The translations under genes and the position numbers were made by a program. Of a DNA stretch of 64,000 nucleotides, positions 17,275 through 26,208 are shown in pieces. The DNA is from Sphingobium sufflavum (GTDB taxonomy: Bacteria > Pseudomonadota > Alphaproteobacteria > Sphingomonadales > Sphingomonadaceae), in the NCBI RefSeq assembly GCF_021403115.1, contig NZ_JAJSSH010000001.1, forward strand, positions 124,001-188,000, read 5' to 3'. The notes under the pieces were generated by a model that worked only from the letters and a program-made list of their open reading frames with translations, did no database searches and had not been told where the DNA came from. Each line of letters begins with the position of its first letter. Position 1 is the first letter of the stretch.

Positions 17275-18832
17275 ACGCGGTCAGGGGGATGCGGATGGGC
17301 ATGACCAGCCCGTCCGGTTGCCATTGCTGTTCGAAATCCCCACCCAACTGACGCCGTACGCTCAGGTCCAGCAGGCGTGAGCCGAAACCGGACCGCACCA
17401 CCGGCTCCAGCCGCGGACCACCCCGTTCCTGCCAATGCATCGCGACATGGTTCTGGCCGTCCGTTGCAATGGAGAGGTCGATGGTGCCGGTCGGCAACGA
17501 CAGAGCGCCATATTTGGCGGCGTTGGTGACGACCTCGTGAAAGAGCAGGGCCAGCGGCGTTGCGGAGCGGTCATCAATGGCGATGTCGATTCCGCTCAGC
17601 CGGATGCGCGTGCCGGGGCTGTCCTCATAGGGTGCGAACAATTCGCTCAACAGGCCGTGCAGGCTGTTCTCCTGAACCGGATTCGGGCGGGAATCCCGGC
17701 TGTGCGGCCGCACGAAATCATGCGCGCGGCCTAGCGCCAGGATGCGGTCGCGCAGCATCTCGGCAATGGGGCGGAACTCCGGCTTTTCCCGCGCAGACAA
17801 GCCGACGAGGCCGGAAATGACGGCAAAGATATTCTTGATGCGGTGGCTCAATTCCTGACTCACGATCTCGCGCTCTTCCATGGCGAGACGATGGTCGTGG
17901 ATGTCGGTGCAAGTGCCGATCCAGCGCAGGATTGTGCCATCGACAGCGCGCAGCGGCAATCCGCGCGTCAACGCCCAGCGATAGCTGCCGTCCGCCCGGC
18001 GCAGGCGATATTCCAGCTCGTAGGGCGCGCCCGTCTCCAGACTATGGCTCCAGGCGGCGGCTGTGCGGGCGACATCCTCCGGGTGGAGGCACAACGTCCA
18101 TTCCTGCCCGTTGCATGCCCCCTCGTGCAGTCCGGTAAAGGCATACCAGCGCGCGTTGAAATAGTCAGAATGACCGTCGGGCCGCGAAGACCAGACCATC
18201 TGCGGCATCGCGTCGGTCAGCAGACGAAACCGCAGGTCGCTCTCGTCCAGCGCTGCGGCGGCGCTGCGTTCCTCGCGGGCGGCGCGGCGCAGGGAAAGAT
18301 GATCCATCACCGACTGGGCGAGCAGCCGCAACATCTCCTGCTGCGCCTCGGTCAGCCCTTCGGGGTGCGGCTCGCTGTCCAGGACGCACAAGGCGCCCAG
18401 CGGCACGCCGTCCGCCGTGACCAGCGGCGCGCCCGCGTAGAAGCGCACATAGGGTTCGTCGGTGACGATGCTATAGTCCGCAAAGCGCGGATCGAGCCGG
18501 GCGTCCGGCACGATCAATATGGCGCTGTCCAGCATCGCCGTCGCGCAGAAGGAGGTGGACCGGGCCGTCCCGCACAGGTCCGTACCCGCCTTGCCCAGAA
18601 AGCGTTGCTCCGTCGCATCGACCAGGCTGACGAGCGCGACGGGCATCCCGCACTGGGCCGCGACCAGACGGCAGATGGCGTCGAGGTGCGCGTCCTCTCC
18701 ATGCTGCACCAGATCGAAATCTACGATGGCGGCGGCGCGCAGGCTTTCGAGGGCATCGGAAGGACCAGAGGAACCGGAGGCCCATGCCGGTTGTCGTTCA
18801 TCGGAAACGGTGTTGCTCAACGCCATCCTCAT
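17252..18832 (-). CDS. GAF-PAS sensor kinase of the HWE family
   Basis: A cytoplasmic histidine kinase of 526 residues. Residues about 45-185 form a GAF domain (FCATAM, ADGVPLGALCVLD). A PAS domain at about 195-315 carries the typical RLRRADGSYRW and the PAC end RWIGTCTDI. The phosphoacceptor is H330 in SHRIKN, and the ATPase domain has HEVVTNAAKYGAL and the W-x-E motif in HWQERGG that names the HWE family. No membrane segments are seen. The signal is unknown; light or redox sensing is possible, but the PAS lacks the LOV cysteine motif NCRFL. Converges with the response regulator. Confidence 0.9.
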   Translation of the reverse strand: MRMALSNTVSDERQPAWASGSSGPSDALESLRAAAIVDFDLVQHGEDAHLDAICRLVAAQCGMPVALVSLVDATEQRFLGKAGTDLCGTARSTSFCATAMLDSAILIVPDARLDPRFADYSIVTDEPYVRFYAGAPLVTADGVPLGALCVLDSEPHPEGLTEAQQEMLRLLAQSVMDHLSLRRAAREERSAAAALDESDLRFRLLTDAMPQMVWSSRPDGHSDYFNARWYAFTGLHEGACNGQEWTLCLHPEDVARTAAAWSHSLETGAPYELEYRLRRADGSYRWALTRGLPLRAVDGTILRWIGTCTDIHDHRLAMEEREIVSQELSHRIKNIFAVISGLVGLSAREKPEFRPIAEMLRDRILALGRAHDFVRPHSRDSRPNPVQENSLHGLLSELFAPYEDSPGTRIRLSGIDIAIDDRSATPLALLFHEVVTNAAKYGALSLPTGTIDLSIATDGQNHVAMHWQERGGPRLEPVVRSGFGSRLLDLSVRRQLGGDFEQQWQPDGLVMPIRIPLTAFSRPSRD

Positions 18833-19026
18833 CCATGCAGCGGCCGGCGCAGATCGCCTTTCGGTTCAACCCAATTCTGCCCTAACGCCCTGCACTTGGA
18901 AAGGATGCTTGCGCTTTTGGCTAAGTGGGGAGAGCTGACCATGACACATAATGTCAGTCATCACAGGACGGCGCTCGCCGTTATCATACAGTATGGGAAG
19001 CGGGGACCAGCGGCCTCCAGCCAGCG

Positions 19027-19398
19027 TCAATGGCTGTGCTGACGCCCATTCAGCAGATGGCCGAGGCTGAGGATGCCGACGCCGATCAGCGTATAGACAG
19101 TTTCCATCGCGCTATGATGATGGCTCATCGCGCCGGCCATCACGCCCAGGCCTAGCGATCCGACCGCGACCGGCAGCAGCGTGCCCTTGCGCAGCGCCCC
19201 CGCGCCCAGACCGATCGCGCCGAGCAGGATGGCGAGCATCAGGCCGCCCTCATGGATGATGGGCGTTTCCAATACGCCGCCCAACGACGCCATGGCGCCG
19301 ATCAGCAGGGAGGTGGCAAGGCAATGGACACCGCACAGCGCCGACAGGCCAATGGCCAGCCGGTCGATGATGCTCATGTCGGGGGAAAAAGCCTTCAC
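19027..19398 (-). CDS. MerC-domain membrane protein
   Basis: A 123-residue protein with four hydrophobic segments and the cysteine pair of MerC-type transporters in LSALCGVHCLATSL (about 19-30), plus a histidine-rich tail (SHHHS and RQHSH). MerC homologues outside mer operons are usually tied to zinc rather than mercury. No mer genes lie nearby. An AT-rich motif about 50 bases upstream may be its operator. Function in metal import is inferred from the family. Confidence 0.8.
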   Translation of the reverse strand: MKAFSPDMSIIDRLAIGLSALCGVHCLATSLLIGAMASLGGVLETPIIHEGGLMLAILLGAIGLGAGALRKGTLLPVAVGSLGLGVMAGAMSHHHSAMETVYTLIGVGILSLGHLLNGRQHSH

Positions 19399-19446
19399 TG
19401 GGATTCCTGTGCCTTGCGTACCTGCCTAAAGCACAGGTAAGAGGAG

Positions 19447-19460
19447 GTTACAACATATCA
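19447..19460 (-). promoter_or_regulatory. Possible metal-regulator (Zur-like) operator upstream of the MerC gene
   Basis: On the minus strand this reads TGATATGTTGTAAC, an AT-rich block in a GC-rich background, 49 bases before the MerC start. It resembles one arm of the TGATATGTTATAACAT-type sites bound by Zur/Fur regulators in alphaproteobacteria. The second arm is poorly matched. Confidence 0.25.
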
Positions 19461-19607
19461 TTGTCGCCGATGCCCCCCGCGCGCGGCTTTTGCGATGGAC
19501 GGTGGGCAGGGGCGATGCTTTGTCCGAAACGCTCGAACGGAATGGAGAGCGTGCCGGGAAGGCCGTTAAACCTTGCATCCCGGCGGCGTCAGGCGCATTT
19601 CGCGGCC

Positions 19608-20660
19608 ATGGATATGTCCGCTCACCCCACCACGGGCCGCCCGGTCGCCCGGCCCGCCGCCATTGCCCGCTGGCTGTTCCTGGTCGCCGCTCTCATCCTC
19701 CTCATGGTGCTGGTGGGCGGTGTGACGCGACTCACCGAATCGGGCCTGTCGATCACGGAATGGAAGCCGGTGACGGGCGCGCTGCCACCCATCGGCGATG
19801 CGGCATGGGCGGCGGAGTTCGAACGCTACAAGCATAGTTCGCAATATGAGTTGATGAATCAGGGCATGACGCTGGCGGCGTTCCAGCACATTTTCTTCTG
19901 GGAATATGTCCACCGGCTTCTGGGGCGGATCATAGGCCTTGTCTATGCGCTGCCCATGCTGTGGTTCTTCGCCCGCCGTGCGGTGCCACGGGGTCATGGT
20001 GTCCGTCTGGTCATCCTGCTGCTGCTGGGCGGGGCGCAGGGGGCCGTCGGCTGGCTGATGGTCAAGAGCGGGCTGACCGACCGGGTCAATGTGGAACCGG
20101 CGATGCTGGCCGCGCATCTGGGCATGGCGCTCATCCTGATGGGGGCGGTGCTGTGGACGGCGTGCGACATGCGGCTGCTCACCCGTAACCCGGTGGCGCG
20201 ACCGGTGCGCCCGACGCTGTGGGGCGTGGCGACGGTCATATTGTTGTTCGTCCAGTTGCTGCTGGGCGCGATCACGGCGGGGCTGCGCGCCGGCTATGTC
20301 TCCAGCACATGGCCGCTGATGAACGACCATATCGTGCCGGAGGGCATCGTCTGGTGGGGCAGTTTCTGGCGCACCATCACCAGCGACCAATATCTCGTCC
20401 ATTTCATCCATCGCTGGTGGGCATGGGGCGTCGCCCTCGCCATATTCGTGCTGGCGCGCCAGTTACAGCGGGTGGAGGCGCGGGGGATGGCCCATGCGCT
20501 GCTGACTCTGGTGGCGGTGCAGATACTGCTGGGCATCGCCACGGTGGTCACGGGCGTCGCCCTGCCGATCGCGGTGACGCATCAGGTGGCCGGCGCGGTG
20601 CTGCTCGGCGTGACGGTCGCGGGCGCGCACCGGCTGGGCGCCGAGCGCGTGCGGGGATGA
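19608..20660 (+). CDS. ctaA: Haem A synthase (COX15/CtaA)
   Basis: Oxidises the C8 methyl group of haem O to give haem A for cytochrome aa3 oxidase. The 350-residue membrane protein has eight hydrophobic segments, VGGVTRLTESGLSITEWKP, and haem-ligand histidines in FWEYVHRLLGR, AHLGMAL, HFIHRWWAW and VTHQVAG. The start at 19608 (or 19614) is taken because the N-terminus then matches the family; a longer open frame from 19461 has no family resemblance. Its stop overlaps cutA. Confidence 0.93.
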   Translation: MDMSAHPTTGRPVARPAAIARWLFLVAALILLMVLVGGVTRLTESGLSITEWKPVTGALPPIGDAAWAAEFERYKHSSQYELMNQGMTLAAFQHIFFWEYVHRLLGRIIGLVYALPMLWFFARRAVPRGHGVRLVILLLLGGAQGAVGWLMVKSGLTDRVNVEPAMLAAHLGMALILMGAVLWTACDMRLLTRNPVARPVRPTLWGVATVILLFVQLLLGAITAGLRAGYVSSTWPLMNDHIVPEGIVWWGSFWRTITSDQYLVHFIHRWWAWGVALAIFVLARQLQRVEARGMAHALLTLVAVQILLGIATVVTGVALPIAVTHQVAGAVLLGVTVAGAHRLGAERVRG

Positions 20661-20980
20661 CCGGCCCGATCGCCATCGTCTACACCCTGTACGACGATCT
20701 TGAGGTTGCGGAGCAGGCGGTGGCGGATGTGGTGCAGGCCCGGCTGGCCGCCTGCGCCAACATCCTGTCGCCTTGCCGGTCCTGTTACCTGTGGAACGGC
20801 GTCTATGAGACGCGGGTGGAATATCCCGTGCTGTTCAAGACCGGTGAGGATTGCCGCGCCGCGCTGATGGCACGGCTGGAGCAAACCCATCCCTATGATG
20901 TCCCCGCCATCCTGAGTTGGGATGCGGAGGCCGCACCCGCCTATGTCGGCTGGGTGGGCGAGGGCGGTGGGCCTGCATGA
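20657..20980 (+). CDS. cutA: CutA1-family divalent-ion tolerance protein
   Basis: A 107-residue trimeric ferredoxin-like protein of the CutA family. VVQARLAACANILSPCRSCYLWNG and EYPVLFKT are the family signatures. Despite the name, its role in copper tolerance is uncertain in most bacteria. The ATG overlaps the ctaA stop and its own stop overlaps the next gene's start, so ctaA-cutA-exported protein form one translationally coupled unit. Confidence 0.93.
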   Translation: MTGPIAIVYTLYDDLEVAEQAVADVVQARLAACANILSPCRSCYLWNGVYETRVEYPVLFKTGEDCRAALMARLEQTHPYDVPAILSWDAEAAPAYVGWVGEGGGPA

Positions 20981-21735
20981 GGAGCGGTGCGGCGATCCTG
21001 CCCCTCGCGCTCTATGTGGCGGCGGGCGGACCTGCCCATGCCGGACCGGCGCGCGTCATCGCTTGCGACCCGCCGCTGGACCGGCCGCTTCGCCTGATCG
21101 TGACGCAGCATATGTGGCTGGCCGATGGCAGTGCCGCGACCGCTACCGTCACCCGCGACCTGCGCTTCCTGCGGGATGGGCAGGGGATGGCGGTGGAGGC
21201 GGCCATCGCGGGGCTGGAGACGGATCAGCCGGACGGCGGCCCGGCCGGGTCGGGCGCGCGCGAACGGATGGTGCTGGCCTATGGCGCGCCGGGGGAGGTG
21301 CGGATCAGGGTGCGGCTGGATGCCGCCATGGCGATTCGCGATGTCCATTCGCTCGATTTGCTCTGGCAGGATTTCCGGCATCGTCAGGCGCGGCTGGATG
21401 CGTCCATGGCGCAGGGCGGCAAACCCAATCTGCGCACCGATGCGATGCTGCGCTCGCTGGCGACCATGGGCGATGCGGAACGGATCGGCATCCTGACCGC
21501 CTTCCTCAAGCCGGTCCTGCGCTATTGCGGCACGCTGACCCCGTCGGATGCCGTCCCATCGCCCGACGGCCTGCTGCATATCCTGACACGGGCGGATTCC
21601 GCCGGAGTCAGCGATGTGGGCACTTATCGGGTCGATGGCCGGACGGGGCTGTTACGGGCGCTGGAGCGGAGCATCACCCTGGCCAGTTCGCCGCTGCGCC
21701 CCCTGCGGGAGGACTGGCTGTTACAGCCCCAATAA
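20977..21735 (+). CDS. Exported protein of unknown function
   Basis: A 252-residue protein with a probable N-terminal signal peptide (MRSGAAILPLALYVAAGGPAH, cleaved around AHA-GP). Two cysteines (CDPPLD near the mature N-terminus and RYCGTL near 188) could form a disulfide. The rest looks beta-rich, with no recognised domain. Co-translation with ctaA and cutA (ATGA overlap) suggests a periplasmic job, perhaps linked to metal or haem handling, but this is only context. Confidence 0.75.
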   Translation: MRSGAAILPLALYVAAGGPAHAGPARVIACDPPLDRPLRLIVTQHMWLADGSAATATVTRDLRFLRDGQGMAVEAAIAGLETDQPDGGPAGSGARERMVLAYGAPGEVRIRVRLDAAMAIRDVHSLDLLWQDFRHRQARLDASMAQGGKPNLRTDAMLRSLATMGDAERIGILTAFLKPVLRYCGTLTPSDAVPSPDGLLHILTRADSAGVSDVGTYRVDGRTGLLRALERSITLASSPLRPLREDWLLQPQ

Positions 21736-21737
21736 GG

Positions 21738-21755
21738 CAGGTATTATAATACCTG
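21738..21755. promoter_or_regulatory. Perfect 18-base AT-rich palindrome upstream of rplM
   Basis: CAGGTATTATAATACCTG is fully self-complementary and starts 2 bases after the preceding gene ends. It contains TATAAT at its centre, but no good -35 element is spaced from it. It could be an operator or a short cruciform; it lacks the shape of a terminator because it has no loop or T-tract. Confidence 0.5.
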
Positions 21756-21907
21756 TCAGGAAAAGCCCCGTATTCCTTGACTTTCGACGGCCTTTGCGCG
21801 AAAGGCGCTGCAACGGCGGTGCCTTGTGGCGCCGCCTTACTGTTTGAACGGGAGTCTCCCTGCTGTCGCGGGGACAGGGCAACCGGACATTGTGGAGTGA
21901 ATAGCCC

Positions 21908-22387
21908 ATGAAGGCGCTCATGAAGACGACGAAGCCGGCGACCCCGGCCACCGTCGAGAAGAAGTGGCTGCTGATCGACGCCGAGGGTCTCGTCGTCGGC
22001 CGTGCAGCCTCGATCATTGCCAGCATCCTGCGCGGCAAGCACAAGCCCAGCTTTACCCCCCATGTCGATTGCGGTGACAATGTCATCATCATCAACGCGG
22101 ACAAGGTGAAGTTCACCGGCAAGAAGCTGACCGACAAGGTGTACTACAAGCACACCGGTTATGCCGGCGGCATCAAGGAAACCACGCCCCAGAAGATCCT
22201 GGGCGGTCGTTTCCCGGAGCGCGTCCTGGAAAAGGCGATCGAGCGCATGATCCCGCGCGGCCCGCTGGGTCGTCAGCAGATGCGCAACCTGCGCGTCTTC
22301 GCCGGCACGGAGCATCCGCACGGCGCACAGAACCCCGAAGTGCTCGACCTCGCGTCGCGCAACCGTAAGAACAAGGTGGGTGCATAA
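21908..22387 (+). CDS. rplM: 50S ribosomal protein L13
   Basis: A large-subunit protein of 159 residues. The signature [28 protein letters not shown] and the C-terminal [16 protein letters not shown] are diagnostic. It has a short N-terminal extension of about 15 residues. GTGGAGTG just upstream provides the ribosome site. It overlaps rpsI by one base (TAATG), the standard rplM-rpsI operon. A 170-base leader precedes it. Confidence 0.98.
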   Translation: MKALMKTTKPATPATVEKKWLLIDAEGLVVGRAASIIASILRGKHKPSFTPHVDCGDNVIIINADKVKFTGKKLTDKVYYKHTGYAGGIKETTPQKILGGRFPERVLEKAIERMIPRGPLGRQQMRNLRVFAGTEHPHGAQNPEVLDLASRNRKNKVGA

Positions 22388-22941
22388 TGTCCGAGATCGA
22401 GTCCGATAACCGCCAGTCCCTTGCAGATCTGGGCGCGCTGACCAGCGGCGTCGAGGCTGTGGCTCCCGAAGCAGAGTCGGTCGAGTCCGATGCGCCGGCC
22501 GTGTTCGTGCCCATCGTCTCCAACGCGCCGCTGCGCGAGCAGGAAATCGATGCGCAGGGCCGTGCCTATGCCACCGGTCGTCGTAAGGACGCCGTTGCCC
22601 GCGTCTGGGTGAAGCCCGGCACCGGCAAGATCATCGTCAATGGCCGCGACCAGGAAATCTATTTCGCGCGTCCGACGCTGCGCCTCGTCATCAACCAGCC
22701 CTTCACGGTCACGGACCGCACGGGCCAGTATGATGTCGTTGCGACCGTCAAGGGCGGCGGCCTCTCCGGTCAGGCTGGCGCGGTCAAGCATGGCATTTCG
22801 CAGGCGCTGACCAAATATGAGCCGATCCTGCGCGGCACGGTCAAGGCCGAGGGCTTCCTGACCCGCGACAGCCGTACCGTCGAGCGTAAGAAGTACGGTC
22901 GCGCCAAGGCACGCAAGAGCTTCCAGTTCTCGAAGCGTTAA
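22387..22941 (+). CDS. rpsI: 30S ribosomal protein S9
   Basis: A small-subunit protein whose C-terminal tail (FSKR) reaches the P-site tRNA. The conserved core begins at about residue 58 ([21 protein letters not shown]). The preceding 57 residues are an acidic, alanine-rich extension not found in E. coli S9 but, as I recall, common in sphingomonads. QLVINQPF-like substrate, [15 protein letters not shown] and [10 protein letters not shown] are present. A hairpin terminator follows. Confidence 0.97.
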   Translation: MSEIESDNRQSLADLGALTSGVEAVAPEAESVESDAPAVFVPIVSNAPLREQEIDAQGRAYATGRRKDAVARVWVKPGTGKIIVNGRDQEIYFARPTLRLVINQPFTVTDRTGQYDVVATVKGGGLSGQAGAVKHGISQALTKYEPILRGTVKAEGFLTRDSRTVERKKYGRAKARKSFQFSKR

Positions 22942-22963
22942 GTTTCGAAACCAGCGATTTTGG

Positions 22964-22994
22964 AAAAGGGCTGTGGGCAACCGCGGCCCTTTTT
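22964..22994 (+). terminator. Terminator of the rplM-rpsI operon
   Basis: AAAAGGGC (22964-22971) pairs with GCCCTTTT (22986-22993), followed by T and C residues. The spacing sequence TGTGGGCAACCGCG can extend the stem. Confidence 0.75.
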
Positions 22995-23437
22995 CTATTG
23001 GGGAAGGCTGGCTGGCTAACGATATGGATCGGAAGAGGCGGACACGGATATGCCCTCCTTCGACATCCCGGCCTTGATCCGGAATCCGCTCTTTGTCTTG
23101 ATGTCCGCGTCTTGGAAAAGAAACAGGCTCTGCCCCATCCGAGGCGACGAGAGCATAGAGTTTTACCGGAGGAACAAGCACCGCCTGCGTCCCCCTCCCG
23201 TTCGTCCTGAGCGTGCCGAAGGACCGTTCTTCTTCCTGATGCCCGGCGCAAAAGAGACGTGCAGTCCTTCGACACTCAAAGACGTCATGGGCCTCTCGCC
23301 TGAGCAGGACGAACGGCCTTCTCCAGCTTCGCATCTGCCTCTCGCCCCTCCCCCCAATTTTGCGGTTCCCCCCTCCAGCCAACCCGTCTAGGGCAGCACC
23401 AACCATTTTCCCTGTCCGAATAGAAGAGGATTGCCCC
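22995..23437. other. Gene-free gap with REP-like sequence
   Basis: No credible gene is seen between the rpsI terminator and rph; open frames here are short and unlike any family. The left part carries CCCGGCCTTGATCCGGAATCC (about 23069-23089), which recalls a motif in the 33.2-kb gap. The middle carries the inverted pair described separately. The rph promoter is not obvious. Confidence 0.6.
23197..23316. repeat. REP-like inverted element pair
   Basis: CCCGTTCGTCCTGAGC followed by GTGCCGAAGGAC (23197-23224) recurs in inverse orientation: GTCCTTCGACACTCA (23263-23277) and TGAGCAGGACGAACGG (23301-23316), the second copy being split by about 23 bases. The motif family (CGTTCG-CCTGAGC-GTCGA) is, from memory, frequent between sphingomonad genes. 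A related copy occurs at 33336-33355. Confidence 0.65.
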
Positions 23438-24166
23438 ATGCGCCCGTCCGGCCGCACCCCCGATCAGATGCGCCCCATCAGCATTGAAACCGGCTTCACC
23501 ATTCATGCGGAGGGCAGCGTCCTCATCGGCTTCGGCGATACGCGGGTGCTGTGCACCGCCTCCATCGAGGAGCGCGTGCCGCCGTTCCTGCGCGGCAAGG
23601 GTGAAGGCTGGGTGACGGCGGAATATGGCATGTTGCCCCGCGCCACCCACACCCGTGGCAGCCGCGAGGCGGCAAAGGGCAAGCAGTCCGGTCGCACGCA
23701 GGAAATCCAGCGCCTGATCGGGCGCAGCCTGCGCGCCGCGCTGGACCTGAAGGCGCTGGGCGAGCGTCAGATCACGATCGATTGCGACGTGTTGCAGGCC
23801 GATGGCGGCACGCGCACGGCCAGCATCTGCGGCGGCTGGGTCGCGCTGCGCCTCGCGGTCAACGGTCTGCTCGCCAAGGGCCTGCTCACCACCGACCCGA
23901 TCACGCGCAAGGTCGCGGCGATCAGCTGTGGCATCTATCAGGGCACGCCGGTCCTCGACCTCGACTATCCTGAAGACAGCACCGCGGAGGCCGACGGCAA
24001 TTTCGTGCTGACCAGCGACGGCCAGATCGTGGAAGTGCAGGCTACCGCCGAACAGGGCGCAACCTATGACGAGGAGGGGCTGCTGCGCCTCCTGCGCCTC
24101 GCCCGCATCGGCTGCGGCCAGGTTTTCGAGGCGCAGGATCGCGCTGTCGCGGACGCCGCGCGGTGA
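23438..24166 (+). CDS. rph: Ribonuclease PH
   Basis: A phosphate-dependent 3'-5' exonuclease that trims tRNA precursors. The 242 residues begin [20 protein letters not shown] and include [17 protein letters not shown], the [18 protein letters not shown] helix and the [18 protein letters not shown] active-site segment. The start matches the family exactly; an in-frame extension upstream into the REP-like gap is spurious. Coupled to rdgB by a GTGA overlap. Confidence 0.97.
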   Translation: MRPSGRTPDQMRPISIETGFTIHAEGSVLIGFGDTRVLCTASIEERVPPFLRGKGEGWVTAEYGMLPRATHTRGSREAAKGKQSGRTQEIQRLIGRSLRAALDLKALGERQITIDCDVLQADGGTRTASICGGWVALRLAVNGLLAKGLLTTDPITRKVAAISCGIYQGTPVLDLDYPEDSTAEADGNFVLTSDGQIVEVQATAEQGATYDEEGLLRLLRLARIGCGQVFEAQDRAVADAAR

Positions 24167-24765
24167 CGCGGCGGCTGGAGCCGGGCCGGCTGGTCATCGC
24201 CAGCCATAACAAGGGCAAGATCCGCGAGATTGCGGATCTGCTCGGCCCCTTCGGCATCGAGCCTGTCTCTGCGGCGTCGCTCGACCTGCCGGAGCCGGAG
24301 GAGACCGGCACCAGCTTCATCGCCAATGCGGAACTCAAGGCGCTGTTGGCGGCGGACCTGTCCGGCCTGCCCGCCCTCGCCGACGACAGCGGCCTGTGCG
24401 TGGAGGCGCTGAACGGCGATCCCGGCATCTTTTCCGCCCGTTGGGCCGGGGAGGGCAAGGATTTCGCTATGGCCATGCAGCGCGTGTGGCAGGAAGTGGA
24501 GGCCAGGGGGCCGGACGCGGGCTATGACGCCCATTTCGTCTGCGCCCTGTGCGTCGCCTGGCCCGACGGCCATACGGAGAGTTTCGAGGGGCGCGTGGAC
24601 GGCCGCATCGTCTGGCCGCCGCGTGGCGATCAGGGCTTCGGCTACGACCCTTTCTTCGTGCCCGTCGGCCATGCCATCACCTTTGGTGAGATGGAGCCGG
24701 ACGCCAAGCATGGGATGAGCCACCGCGCCCATGCGTTTGCCCAGTTGAAGGCGCTGCTGCTGTAG
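24163..24765 (+). CDS. rdgB: Non-canonical purine NTP pyrophosphatase (RdgB/HAM1)
   Basis: Removes dITP/XTP from the nucleotide pool. The 200 residues carry [42 protein letters not shown] and [11 protein letters not shown], all family signatures. The GTG start overlaps the rph stop. In many alphaproteobacteria hemW follows; here an 84-base gap and an unrelated phosphatase-like gene follow instead. Confidence 0.96.
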   Translation: MTRRLEPGRLVIASHNKGKIREIADLLGPFGIEPVSAASLDLPEPEETGTSFIANAELKALLAADLSGLPALADDSGLCVEALNGDPGIFSARWAGEGKDFAMAMQRVWQEVEARGPDAGYDAHFVCALCVAWPDGHTESFEGRVDGRIVWPPRGDQGFGYDPFFVPVGHAITFGEMEPDAKHGMSHRAHAFAQLKALLL

Positions 24766-24849
24766 GTCCGTCGGGGAGCGTGGCCGCTTGCGCTGCCGCC
24801 GGTCGGGGGCGTATGCAGCGGCCAACGATCCATAGGAAAGGCTGTCGCC

Positions 24850-25287
24850 ATGCTTATCGCCCTGACCGAAAAACTCTATGTCGCGCCCCAGATTTCGGTG
24901 GATACCGTGGCGGAGGCCGCGCGGCTGGGCGTGTCGCTGGTCGTGAACAACCGGCCCGAAGGGGAATCGGCGGACCAGACCCCCGGCGAGACTATCGAGG
25001 CGGCGGCCAGGGCGGAAGGGCTGGCCTATGTGGCGATCCCGGTGACGCACGCGGGGTTTGCCCCGTGGCAGATCGACGCGCTGGACACCGCGCTGGCGGA
25101 CAATGGCGAGGGCAAGGCGTTGCTCTATTGCCGGTCGGGCACGCGCAGCACGCTGCTCTGGGCGCTGGGCCGGGCGCGGGCGGGCGACGATGTGGACAGC
25201 ATCGGCCAGACGGCGACGGCGGCGGGCTATGACCTCGCCCCGATCCGGCAGATCATGGAAGCCCTGTCCAGCGAAGCGAAAGCCTGA
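24850..25287 (+). CDS. TIGR01244-type phosphatase/sulfurtransferase domain protein (DUF442)
   Basis: A 145-residue protein of the dual-specificity-phosphatase-like family often found fused to beta-lactamase-like hydrolases (Blh). The catalytic loop is C94-R-S-G-T-R-S, fitting Cx5R. GVSLVVNNRPEGES is the usual N-terminal region. Blh proteins in some bacteria take part in sulfide handling and biofilm control; no sulfur genes lie beside this copy. GGAAAGGC precedes the ATG. Confidence 0.83.
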   Translation: MLIALTEKLYVAPQISVDTVAEAARLGVSLVVNNRPEGESADQTPGETIEAAARAEGLAYVAIPVTHAGFAPWQIDALDTALADNGEGKALLYCRSGTRSTLLWALGRARAGDDVDSIGQTATAAGYDLAPIRQIMEALSSEAKA

Positions 25288-25305
25288 CCGGGCCAGCGAG
25301 CCACT

Positions 25306-25327
25306 ATCCGGCCTGATCGGGCCGGAT
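25306..25327 (+). terminator. Hairpin after the TIGR01244 gene
   Basis: ATCCGGCC and GGCCGGAT form an 8-bp stem with a 6-base loop, 19 bases after the stop codon. There is no T-tract, so termination activity is uncertain. Confidence 0.35.
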
Positions 25328-25418
25328 CACGGGCAGGCGTCGCTACACTCTGCCCCGCGTCAACCACGGTGACCCCAGCGACAGCGGCCCGCGCCGTTCC
25401 ACCTGAAGCCGGCAGAGC

Positions 25419-25763
25419 CTATGCCGTGTGGCGGATGAAATGCGGCTTGCGCTCCAGCGTGGCGATCAATCTCGCCAGTTCGCCGGAGGTCAGCGGCGCA
25501 TCGAATCGGATGCCCGACCAGAAACTGTCATGCCACATCGCCGTGCCGGTGCGGGTCGTCCCGTCGGGGAAGGTCACATGCACCGCGCTTTCCGGCGGGA
25601 AATGAATCAGGCCGTCGGTGCCCATGCCGTGGCGGCTCAGGTCGATCATCACCCCCTCCGCCAGCATCTCCCCGCCGTGCGCCTCTCCCGCCATGCCGGA
25701 CAGGCGCACGTCGGCGCGGATGGCGTGGCGGGCTTCGCGCTGCGGCGATTCGGTCAGGGTCAT
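25419..25763 (-). CDS. PilZ-domain c-di-GMP-binding protein
   Basis: A 114-residue stand-alone PilZ domain. Both c-di-GMP-binding motifs are visible: R-x-x-x-R as RHAIR (12-16) and D-x-S-x-x-G as DLSRHG (41-46). The rest is the expected six-stranded barrel ending in GIRFDAPLTSGELARL. Single-domain PilZ proteins act as adaptors for motility, polysaccharide or cell-cycle outputs; the target is not visible. It stands alone between two outward regions. Confidence 0.87.
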   Translation of the reverse strand: MTLTESPQREARHAIRADVRLSGMAGEAHGGEMLAEGVMIDLSRHGMGTDGLIHFPPESAVHVTFPDGTTRTGTAMWHDSFWSGIRFDAPLTSGELARLIATLERKPHFIRHTA

Positions 25764-25950
25764 GCGACGGTTCCTTGTGGGGTTCCCTTGAAGTTTCTTG
25801 GGAGAAAGGGAGCCTGCCGGGGGCAGGCGTCGTGCCTATGGCCGTTGCCCTTGGTTTTCCGCCAATAAGCAGGGTTAATGACGGGTGATACGACCTTCAT
25901 CGTACCGTCGTCCTGCGGCCGGGGTCCGGAGCGGCGCATCCCGGAAACGA

Positions 25951-25977
25951 AAAAGCCCCGCACGGGGCGGGGCTTTT
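25951..25977 (-). terminator. Terminator downstream of tRNA-Thr
   Basis: AAAAGCCCCG (25951-25960) and CGGGGCTTTT (25968-25977) form a perfect 10-bp stem with a 7-base loop, 36 bases past the 3' end of the minus-strand tRNA. Confidence 0.85.
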
Positions 25978-26013
25978 GTATCGGACCGACCCTTCCTCCC
26001 AAGGGGGGAAGGG

Positions 26014-26088
<75 letters not shown>

Positions 26089-26208
26089 CCACGGGTGCAA
26101 GGGAAGCCCCTGCACCGAAGGAGCCGCGCCTATGGCGGGGCCAGACGCTCCTGTCAAGGCGCGTGGTGCTTGCGTCGTGATTGGCAGCGCGGCTATCGCA
26201 TCGTCCCG

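Noticed and set aside
18942-18956. Palindrome TGACA-N5-TGTCA between the HWE kinase and MerC genes
   Set aside because: It is short, and no promoter or regulator could be linked to it; a match by chance is plausible.
23050-23391. A 113-codon frame across the REP-like gap before rph
   Set aside because: It is translated repeat sequence with no ribosome site or protein-like composition.
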